DNA from: an uncultured Anaerobutyricum sp.
GTDB lineage: Bacteria; Bacillota; Clostridia; Lachnospirales; Lachnospiraceae
DNA length: 9,286 bases
Direction: 5' to 3'
Assembly (NCBI GenBank): GCA_934317185.1
Contig: CAKREJ010000060.1
Location: forward strand, 1-9,286
Part shown: positions 1-6,110 of the stretch, in pieces
Position numbering within the stretch: position 1 is the first letter of the stretch
Layout: each line of letters starts with the position of its first letter
Made by a program: the position numbers and the translations under genes
Notes under the pieces: generated by a model
What the model was told of the DNA's origin: nothing
The model's database searches: none
Seen by the model: only the letters and a program-made list of their open reading frames with translations

Positions 1-2
1 AA

Positions 3-188
3 ATTATCATGGTGATTGATATTATTGGCACATGGTGCATCGGAATTCCTTTGTGCCTGGTTGCGGCATATGTATTTCAGTGGGGAATTGTAGGTGTATA
101 CACGTTACTTACCACAGAAGAAATATTCAGGCTGGTTATATCACTGGTTATTTTTAGAAAACGTAAATGGATGATTAGTTTATCGTAG
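3..188 (+). CDS. MATE-family multidrug/sodium antiporter, C-terminal fragment
   Basis: This is an open frame entering from the left edge and ending at TAG 186-188, giving 61 residues with no start in the window. The visible part is very hydrophobic: a helix containing IGTWCIGIPLCLVAAYVF, a short loop WGIVGVY, then TTEEIFRLVISLVIFRKRKW and a short tail. A last pair of membrane helices, an acidic EE just before the final helix, and a basic FRKRKW end are typical of the C-termini of MATE exporters in Clostridia, which expel drugs or metabolites using a Na+ or H+ gradient. The substrate cannot be told. A hairpin and terminator follow, so it ends the upstream transcription unit and is separate from the c-di-GMP block. 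Another polytopic exporter family remains possible because only the end is seen. Confidence 0.7.
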   Translation: MIMVIDIIGTWCIGIPLCLVAAYVFQWGIVGVYTLLTTEEIFRLVISLVIFRKRKWMISLS

Positions 189-217
189 GGTGAAAGGAAA
201 ATTGAAAATGCGAAATA

Positions 218-251
218 TATATCAGGTGGGAATTATCGCACATCTGATATA
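218..251 (+). repeat. Intergenic hairpin after the exporter gene
   Basis: The arms TATATCAGGTG (218-228) and CATCTGATATA (241-251) pair over 11 positions with one G-U, around a 12-base loop. There is no T-run directly after it, so it is not itself a terminator. It lies 30 bases after the exporter stop and just before a true terminator. It may protect the 3' end of the exporter mRNA. Its arms do not overlap the terminator arms, so mutually exclusive folding is not evident. Confidence 0.55.
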
Positions 252-257
252 GGATTT

Positions 258-300
258 TCCGAGGAGTTATAAAAATTGGACTCCTCGGATTTTTATTTCT
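258..300 (+). terminator. Rho-independent terminator of the exporter unit
   Basis: The perfect arms CCGAGGAGT (259-267) and ACTCCTCGG (280-288) gain one further T-A pair at the base (258/289). The loop is 12 bases and AT-rich. The stem is followed by TTTTTATTTCT. This is the most GC-rich stem in the intergenic region and insulates the exporter from the downstream operon. Confidence 0.9.
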
Positions 301-341
301 ATACTTCCGTGAGAAATCAAACTTTAGACCGTGACTTAAGG

Positions 342-370
342 TAGTCAAAAATAGTAGCGGATGGTATACT
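342..370 (+). promoter_or_regulatory. Extended -10 promoter for the c-di-GMP/sensor operon
   Basis: The -10 box is TATACT (365-370), preceded by TGG, which matches the extended -10 element TGn. A weak -35, TAGTCA (342-347, four of six matches to TTGACA), sits 17 bases upstream. Transcription would start near 377. It lies after the upstream terminator and is the best promoter seen ahead of the five-gene block. AT-rich DNA produces -10-like boxes easily, so this is a prediction. Confidence 0.5.
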
Positions 371-376
371 ATATAT

Positions 377-550
377 TATAGAAAATGGAAATAAAAATAA
401 CCATAAGTCTTTATTTATTACTAAGAATGAGTTTACGAAAATTTTACTTGTATATAACGATAACTAAAAATAACGGTGATATTATCTGTTGTGCGGTAAG
501 CGTTATAAAATTTGTAAAATATAAAACGAAGATGTGTAAGGGAGTTATTC
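377..550 (+). other. Long AT-rich 5' leader of the EAL gene
   Basis: About 175 bases lie between the predicted transcription start and the EAL start codon. I looked for a c-di-GMP riboswitch, which would suit the operon, and saw no GEMM-like conserved core and no terminator-like stem. Only weak A/T pairings are present. An open frame without a Shine-Dalgarno site runs from 385 to 564 out of frame with the EAL gene. The gene's own Shine-Dalgarno sequence AAGGGAG is at 538-544, six bases before the ATG. Confidence 0.4.
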
Positions 551-1339
551 ATGAAAGCAAGTAAAGTAAACGAATTTTTAAAAATTATTAAAGAAAATGA
601 TATATATCCGGTGTTTCAGCCTATTGTTAACTTACAGACCGGTAAAGTAGAAGGCTATGAAGCTTTGAGTCGTATAAACCGCAAGAATACGGGATTGATG
701 ATTGCAGATCTATTTGTGATTGCGGAGAAGGCAGGATGTGTATGGAAACTGGAGAAGCTATGTAGAAAGAAGGCATTAAAGCAAGCGGTCAAGAAACCGA
801 AAAAAGTAAAACTATTCCTTAATGTTGACGGACATATTTTTCAGGATGCTACGTTTATACAGGGATTTACAAACCGTAAAGCTTCCAGAATTGGTGTTCC
901 GATCTCAGATATTGTATTTGAGATAACAGAACGATCTGATATAGAAAACTATCAAATTTTGCAGCGGATTATGAAGCATTATATTGATCAGGGGTTTGAG
1001 ATAGCATTAGATGATGTTGGTGCAGGATATTCTGGTTTGAATCGTGTGGTGAATACGTCACCGAATTATTTAAAAGCAGATATCGAACTGGTAAGAGATA
1101 TACATAAAAATAAGAAAAAAGAAATTATGATGAAGCTTTTGAAAAATTATTGTGATGAAACGGGAGAAATTCTTATTGCAGAAGGAATAGAAACAGTTGA
1201 AGAACTGGAATGTCTGCACGCATTAGGGGTTCATTATGGACAGGGGTATTTTCTCGGCAGACCGGATTGTGAATTTAGAAATATCAGTGCCAAAGCAATG
1301 GAAGTATTACAGAAATTAAACAAGGAAAAGAAATATTGA
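551..1339 (+). CDS. Stand-alone EAL-domain c-di-GMP phosphodiesterase
   Basis: This 262-residue protein is essentially one EAL domain (about residues 12-245) with no membrane segment, so it is predicted to be cytoplasmic. EAL enzymes cut cyclic-di-GMP to linear pGpG using two metal ions. All expected catalytic positions are present: E37 in EALSR, N91 in FLNVD, E124 in FEITE, D154-D155 in DDVGAGYSGL, K175 in YLKAD, E211 in AEGIE and Q231 in GQGYFLG. The loop-6 motif reads DDVGAG where DDFGTG or DDFGAG is usual, a mild change. With no sensory domain attached, its control must come from expression, oligomerisation or a partner. The start is ATG with AAGGGAG six bases upstream. It is the first gene of the block, 29 bases ahead of the solute-binding lipoprotein gene, which suggests co-transcription. 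Activity is inferred from conserved residues only. Confidence 0.9.
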   Translation: MKASKVNEFLKIIKENDIYPVFQPIVNLQTGKVEGYEALSRINRKNTGLMIADLFVIAEKAGCVWKLEKLCRKKALKQAVKKPKKVKLFLNVDGHIFQDATFIQGFTNRKASRIGVPISDIVFEITERSDIENYQILQRIMKHYIDQGFEIALDDVGAGYSGLNRVVNTSPNYLKADIELVRDIHKNKKKEIMMKLLKNYCDETGEILIAEGIETVEELECLHALGVHYGQGYFLGRPDCEFRNISAKAMEVLQKLNKEKKY

Positions 1340-1368
1340 TATTGGTGGATACAGGGGAACTTTATAGT

Positions 1369-2205
1369 ATGAAAAAAATTAAGAGAAAAAGAATGAGAAA
1401 AAGAAGGATTTTTGGTGCATTAACATTTTTTATATTGATTATAACACTGGTGGGCTGTGCTAAAACAGATAAGACCGCAGAGTCGGAAAAACGTCCGGTT
1501 ATTGAACTTGGAAGTGACAGCTATCCGCCATATAATTATTTGAATGAAGATGGTGTGCCGACAGGAATTGATGTTGAACTGGCCACAGAAGCATTTGGGA
1601 GAATGGGATATGATGTAGAAATTGTAAGTATTGACTGGGAGAAGAAAAAAGAGCTGGTGGAGAATGGTGAGATTGACTGTATCATGGGATGTTTTTCAAT
1701 GAAAGGAAGACTTGACGATTATCAGTGGGCCGGTCCTTACATGGCCAGTAATCAGGTAGTTGCCGTCAACGAAAACAGCGATATTTATAAGTTAAGTGAT
1801 TTAAAAGGAAAGAAGCTTGCGGTTCAAAGTACAACGAAACCGGAAGGTATTTTTTTGAAAAGAGAGGATAAACGGATTCCCAAACTTGGTACGCTGATCA
1901 GTATGGAACACAGGGAACTGATTTATACGTTTCTTGGGAAAGGATATGCAGATGCAGTGGGTGCACATGAAGAGTCAATTATACAGTATATGAAAGATTA
2001 TGATGCCAGATTTCGAATTCTGGCGGAACCACTTATGACGGTTGGAATCGGGGTAGCATTTGCAAAGAATGATACGAGAGGATTGTGCAGAGAATTAGAT
2101 AAGACATTAAATGAAATGAATAAAGATGGTACGTCAGTAAAGATTATCGGAAAGTATCTTGATAATCCAGAGAAATATCTGGAGGTGGATAATCTTGAAG
2201 AATAA
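1369..2205 (+). CDS. Family 3 solute-binding lipoprotein, likely sensor partner
   Basis: I chose ATG 1369, which has AGGGGAA about ten bases upstream, giving 278 residues; a TTG at 1336 in the same frame overlaps the EAL stop and lacks a good ribosome site. The N-terminus is unusually basic (residues 2-13 nearly all K/R), followed by a hydrophobic stretch and the lipobox LVGC with C30 as the lipidated cysteine, so it should be anchored on the outer face of the membrane. The rest is a periplasmic-binding-protein fold of the amino-acid-binding type (SBP_bac_3): DSYPPYNYLNEDG at residues 50-62, GIDVELA, then GRLDDYQWAGPY with R114 in the position that usually holds a ligand carboxylate. In the second lobe, DAVGAHEES (from D195) has His200 where amino-acid binders usually have Asp. 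No ABC permease or ATPase lies nearby. The gene overlaps the histidine kinase gene by 11 bases, so I infer it presents a ligand to that kinase. The ligand is unknown. Confidence 0.85.
   Translation: MKKIKRKRMRKRRIFGALTFFILIITLVGCAKTDKTAESEKRPVIELGSDSYPPYNYLNEDGVPTGIDVELATEAFGRMGYDVEIVSIDWEKKKELVENGEIDCIMGCFSMKGRLDDYQWAGPYMASNQVVAVNENSDIYKLSDLKGKKLAVQSTTKPEGIFLKREDKRIPKLGTLISMEHRELIYTFLGKGYADAVGAHEESIIQYMKDYDARFRILAEPLMTVGIGVAFAKNDTRGLCRELDKTLNEMNKDGTSVKIIGKYLDNPEKYLEVDNLEE
2181..2197 (+). promoter_or_regulatory. Ribosome site that fixes the TTG start of the kinase
   Basis: GGAGGTGG (2181-2188) lies six bases before TTG 2195-2197, inside the end of the lipoprotein gene. This strong site favours 2195 over the earlier in-frame TTG at 2159, which has no such site. 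The 11-base overlap with the upstream stop makes translational coupling likely. Confidence 0.75.
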
Positions 2206-4372
2206 TAAATTAACAGGAACGGAAAAGAGGTTCTGGATTGTTGGTGCGATATTGGGTGTTGTTTTGTTTGGTCTGACTGTAGTGTATTTCTTTCAGATAG
2301 ATAAAGCACGGGAAGAAGAGAGACTTTTAGATATTGTAAATTATGTTAAGATACAGTGTTCTACCTATACACATTACAACGAAGCTTCAGAATCTAAAAG
2401 TTTGCTGCGTGCGATTGAGGGTACCAGACAGGTTAGCACAAATATAGCTACAGAAGTTGAAAATGGAACAAAGCTTGATAGCCGATTATTAAAAGAAAGT
2501 ACGGAACAGTTATGGTTAAGTGGCATTATTGTTCTGGGTGCAAATGGGAATACTGTATGTGAATATAGTAAAAAGAATAATTTATTGCAGGAAATACAGA
2601 AATATATAGACAAAGACACTGTGCTGGATACAGCCAGTTACGAAGAAAAGGTGTATTCGCAGCGAATTCATCGGAATGATGGTTCTTATATTGACATAGC
2701 TGCCTGTGCAAGAAAAGATGCACCTGGAATTGTCGTCACTTATTATTATACGTCAGCAGAGTTTGCAAGTAATTATACGCTTACGATACAGAACCTATTA
2801 AATGGTTATAAGAAGTCAAGTGCCGGAACGATCATTGTGGCAGATGAAGGGGTAATTATTGCTTCTAACGAGCCGAAGCTGATCGGTCTTAATACTACAG
2901 AGCAAGAAGCAATTCAGACATTAAAGAAAAACGCAGACAGTAAGCATATAATGCATCTTAAGGTGAACGGTGTCCGAAGCTATGGGGTAATGTTAAAGCA
3001 AAGGAATCATTATATTTATGCTTATGTTCCGGATAAGATTACTTTTTATACTTTGCCACAAAATGTTATTGTATGTGTATTTATATATTTGCTTGTATTA
3101 GTTCTGGTGTGGTTTATTCTCAGAAGAGCAAGAGTAAACAGTATCAAAAAGGAAATAGAAAAAGAAGAGGAATATCAGAAAAATCTTCTGGAAGAAGCAA
3201 AAAAAGCAGAGGCTGCCAACCGGGCAAAAACAGAATTTCTTCAGAGAATGAGTCACGATATCCGTACACCGATTAATGGGATTTGTGGAATGGTTGATAT
3301 CGGAGATCGTTATAGTGATGACTTGCAAAAGCAGACGGATTGCAGGAAAAAAATAAGAGAGGCTTCGAATATTCTCTTAGAACTTATCAATGAAGTACTT
3401 GATATGAGTAAGCTGGAATCAGGGGAAGTCTTTCTGGAAGAGAAAGCGTTCGACGTTTATAACATTATTAACGAAGTGACAGATGTAATTGGAAGATTGG
3501 CAGATGAAAGAAAGATTACAGTTAAAAAGGAATTCAGGGACATCACACATCCGAAATTACTTGGAAGTCCGATTCATCTGAAGCGTCTGTTGATGAATAT
3601 TGTGAGTAACGCTGTAAAATATAATAAGGATTACGGGAATATTTATCTTAGCTGTAGAGAATTGTCTTTAAATATTGATAAAGACAATGAATCTGATGAA
3701 AGCGTTGCATTAGAATTTATATGCCGAGATGAAGGAATCGGAATGAGTGAAGAATTTCAAAAACATATCTTTGAACCATTTACACAGGAACAAAAAGGCG
3801 GTGGCTCTAAGTTTGGAGGTACCGGCTTAGGTATGCCGATTACCAGAAATCTTATAGAAAAGATGGATGGAACGATAACATTTGAAAGCGAAAAAGGAAA
3901 AGGTACCGTTTTTGTAGTTACGATTCCTTTTAAAGTTGCACCGGATACGCAGAATCAGGAAGAAAAGCAGGTAGTATTAGAAGATTCTATAAAGGGGTTA
4001 AATTTACTACTTGTAGAAGATAATGAATTGAATATGGAGGTTGCAGAATTCATTATTAAAAATGAAGGTGCTACCGTAACAAAGGCCTGGAATGGTCAGG
4101 AGGCACTGAGGATTTTTGAAAAAAGCAGTCCCGGAGAATTTGATGCTATTCTTATGGATGTGATGATGCCGGTTATGAGTGGTTACGAAGCAACAAAGCA
4201 GATTCGTTCTCTTGATAGAGAAGACGCAAAGGAAATTCCGATCATTGCAATGACAGCAAATGCGTTCGCAGAAGATCGGATAAAGTCCAAAGAAGCAGGA
4301 ATGAGTGAACACATTGCAAAGCCGATTGATATGAAATTACTCGTAAGAGTTATTGCACAGCTCGTTCATTAG
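2195..4372 (+). CDS. Hybrid sensor histidine kinase with extracellular sensor and receiver
   Basis: With the TTG start the protein has 725 residues. Order: TM1 (about 13-33), an extracellular domain (34-288) of Cache-like appearance, TM2 (291-309), a charged coiled-coil linker (310-348) without an obvious HAMP, HisKA, HATPase and a receiver. The phospho-accepting His354 is in MSHDIRTPINGI. The ATPase has N472 in VSNAVKYN, D512 in DEGIGMS and the lid GTGLGM at 542-547. The receiver (about 604-725) has acidic E608-D609, phospho-acceptor D655 in LMDVMMPVMSG, T687 and K709. All are intact, so autophosphorylation and transfer to its own receiver are expected. It lacks an Hpt domain and a DNA-binding output, so the final target is not visible. 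The overlap with the binding lipoprotein gene suggests the two form one receptor; its own ectodomain could also bind a ligand directly. The next gene starts 67 bases on with no terminator between. Confidence 0.92.
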   Translation: MKNNKLTGTEKRFWIVGAILGVVLFGLTVVYFFQIDKAREEERLLDIVNYVKIQCSTYTHYNEASESKSLLRAIEGTRQVSTNIATEVENGTKLDSRLLKESTEQLWLSGIIVLGANGNTVCEYSKKNNLLQEIQKYIDKDTVLDTASYEEKVYSQRIHRNDGSYIDIAACARKDAPGIVVTYYYTSAEFASNYTLTIQNLLNGYKKSSAGTIIVADEGVIIASNEPKLIGLNTTEQEAIQTLKKNADSKHIMHLKVNGVRSYGVMLKQRNHYIYAYVPDKITFYTLPQNVIVCVFIYLLVLVLVWFILRRARVNSIKKEIEKEEEYQKNLLEEAKKAEAANRAKTEFLQRMSHDIRTPINGICGMVDIGDRYSDDLQKQTDCRKKIREASNILLELINEVLDMSKLESGEVFLEEKAFDVYNIINEVTDVIGRLADERKITVKKEFRDITHPKLLGSPIHLKRLLMNIVSNAVKYNKDYGNIYLSCRELSLNIDKDNESDESVALEFICRDEGIGMSEEFQKHIFEPFTQEQKGGGSKFGGTGLGMPITRNLIEKMDGTITFESEKGKGTVFVVTIPFKVAPDTQNQEEKQVVLEDSIKGLNLLLVEDNELNMEVAEFIIKNEGATVTKAWNGQEALRIFEKSSPGEFDAILMDVMMPVMSGYEATKQIRSLDREDAKEIPIIAMTANAFAEDRIKSKEAGMSEHIAKPIDMKLLVRVIAQLVH

Positions 4373-4439
4373 AAAGAGAGATAAATAGATAAAAAGTTAG
4401 ATTGTTGTGGGTATTAGTTACAAATATTGAAGGAGAAGT

Positions 4440-6110
4440 ATGAAAAAATACATAAAATGGAAAAAATTTGAAAGAGTCTGTATGGCAGCTATTTTGGTAT
4501 TATTGTTTCTTTTTATGGGAAGATTGTATCAGAAAGAAAATGGGACCAGCACATTTTGTTCAATTAACAAAGGGTGGTATCAGATAAAAGAGGGAGAAAA
4601 AGTTAATGTTGACCTACCGTGTTATGTTATGACAGATGCGGACGGAAAGATTGTTCTTTATAATGATACACTCTCCGAAAAAGACAGGGGGAATTATCTT
4701 TCAAGCAAAGGAGTGCAGGATCATCTGGAAATACATATGGGAAACCAGATTCTCTATCGTTATAAAGAACATAAATTTCAGAAAAATAAACAGATGAAGG
4801 GAAAGATATGGGCGGATGTTTGTCTGCCGGAAGAAATTGGAGAGGAACGGTTAAGTTTTGTATTTGAGGGCAAAAAAAACAGTTTCCTCTATATCCAGGC
4901 ACCGATTATGGGAAGCTTTCCTGAGATTATTAAAAGTCATTTGCAGGGATCGACATTTTCTATTTTGATGATTATTGGAATGTTAGGGATGGGGATTGTT
5001 TCTGTAATTATATTTTTGTATATAAAGCATCGCAGGATTGTTGAGAAACGTTTTCTTAATGTGGCATTCTTTTTGATTTTATGTAGTGTATGGTCGATAT
5101 TTGATTCAGGAATTTATCAGATGTATGGAAGACAAAATTCGATAGGAACACAGGTGTCCTTTTATGCATTTATGCTTATGTCAGTTCCTATGTTGTATTT
5201 TGTACAAAATACAGTAAGCAGGAATATGCGGTGGGTTCCGCAAGTATGGATTTTGCTTTTATATGCAGATGCTATATTACAGGGAGTTATGAACCTGGTG
5301 TTTGGGATTCCTTTTGTACATATGCTATATATAACACATCTTATATTATTTACAGGAGTCATAGCAATGATTATTATTCTGTGGAAAGAATATCAAAAAG
5401 AGCAGACGCAGGAATTGAATTATTGTCTGAAGGCATTTGCAGTATTAGGTGTAGGTGGTGTGATTGCAATTGTCCTGTATCTAATATTTTCTATTTATTG
5501 GTATGATACGATTTTTCAGTCTGGTATTTTTCTTTATATTGCGTTCTTGTTTGGAGGGTTACTATGTAAAGTATCGAATGATATTCGGTTTCATTTAGAA
5601 CAGACAGTATATGAAAGAATGTCTGTGGAAGATCGGATGACGGGATTGAAAAACAGAAAAGCGTTTGACCAGTATATAGAAGAACTACAAAAAGATGCCG
5701 TGCTTCTTAAAAATGTTATGCTCTTATTTATAGATATTTATGGATTAAAAAAGATTAATGATATGAATGGAATGCAGATGGGGGATGAAGCAGTTATCCG
5801 GACAGCACGGAGTATACAGACAGCAGTACATTTTTTAGAACCAATAGCAGAAAGCTTTCGTGTTGATGGCAATGAGTTTGCAGTAGTTGTAACGAATCCG
5901 CAGAAGCTGCCAGACGAGTGGGAGCAGTTTATAATAAATGAATTAAAAAAAGAATCCGGAAGCAGATATTATGTTCGGTTGAAATTTGGTTATAGTTACT
6001 TGAGGAAAAGTGATGGAATACTTAATTCCGTCAGCGACTGGAAGATGCAGGCAGATAAGATGCTACGTGCAAATACAGGGAAATCGGTGGAGGAGAGGTA
6101 TGAGTTATAA
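4440..6110 (+). CDS. 7TM receptor-like protein with degenerate GGDEF domain
   Basis: The protein has 556 residues. ATG 4440 follows AAGGAGA by a few bases. Order: an N-terminal membrane anchor or signal (about 12-27), a roughly 140-residue extracellular beta-rich region, seven helices (about 172-195, 205-222, 236-256, 267-288, 293-315, 330-354, 358-376) and a C-terminal GGDEF domain (about 390-550). This resembles the 7TMR-DISM type of bacterial receptor. GGDEF enzymes make c-di-GMP from two GTP. Here the domain opens normally (DRMTGLKNR, from D398) and keeps the first metal Asp D432, but the second Asp of the DxD-like site is Y434 and the signature is DGNEF (476-480): the first Gly is Asp and the essential acidic third position is Asn. 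No RxxD inhibitory site precedes it. Cyclase activity is therefore doubtful; a regulatory or GTP-binding role is more likely. Its stop overlaps the next gene by 11 bases. Confidence 0.87.
   Translation: MKKYIKWKKFERVCMAAILVLLFLFMGRLYQKENGTSTFCSINKGWYQIKEGEKVNVDLPCYVMTDADGKIVLYNDTLSEKDRGNYLSSKGVQDHLEIHMGNQILYRYKEHKFQKNKQMKGKIWADVCLPEEIGEERLSFVFEGKKNSFLYIQAPIMGSFPEIIKSHLQGSTFSILMIIGMLGMGIVSVIIFLYIKHRRIVEKRFLNVAFFLILCSVWSIFDSGIYQMYGRQNSIGTQVSFYAFMLMSVPMLYFVQNTVSRNMRWVPQVWILLLYADAILQGVMNLVFGIPFVHMLYITHLILFTGVIAMIIILWKEYQKEQTQELNYCLKAFAVLGVGGVIAIVLYLIFSIYWYDTIFQSGIFLYIAFLFGGLLCKVSNDIRFHLEQTVYERMSVEDRMTGLKNRKAFDQYIEELQKDAVLLKNVMLLFIDIYGLKKINDMNGMQMGDEAVIRTARSIQTAVHFLEPIAESFRVDGNEFAVVVTNPQKLPDEWEQFIINELKKESGSRYYVRLKFGYSYLRKSDGILNSVSDWKMQADKMLRANTGKSVEERYEL
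6089..6102 (+). promoter_or_regulatory. Ribosome site that fixes the start of the GGDEF-EAL gene
   Basis: GGAGG (6089-6093) lies six bases before ATG 6100-6102, within the end of the preceding gene. It favours this start over the in-frame ATG at 6010. The residues encoded between the two are polar and basic, whereas the protein from 6100 begins cleanly ahead of its first membrane helix. Confidence 0.75.

Noticed and set aside
377..550. A c-di-GMP riboswitch upstream of the EAL gene
   Set aside because: It would fit the operon, but I see no GEMM-like conserved core, no GC-rich paired stems and no expression-platform terminator in the leader.
1336..1368. Earlier TTG start for the lipoprotein
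   Set aside because: It lacks a ribosome site, adds 11 residues in front of a normal basic signal-peptide start, and overlaps the upstream stop; ATG 1369 has AGGGGAA upstream.
2159..2194. Earlier TTG start for the histidine kinase
   Set aside because: No Shine-Dalgarno precedes it, while TTG 2195 has GGAGGTGG at ideal spacing.
3073..3276. 67-codon frame inside the kinase gene
   Set aside because: It overlaps TM2 and the HisKA coding region in another frame, has no ribosome site and encodes a low-complexity basic peptide.
6010..6099. Earlier ATG start for the GGDEF-EAL protein
   Set aside because: It lies deep in the preceding gene, has no good ribosome site, and adds 30 polar residues; ATG 6100 is preceded by GGAGG.
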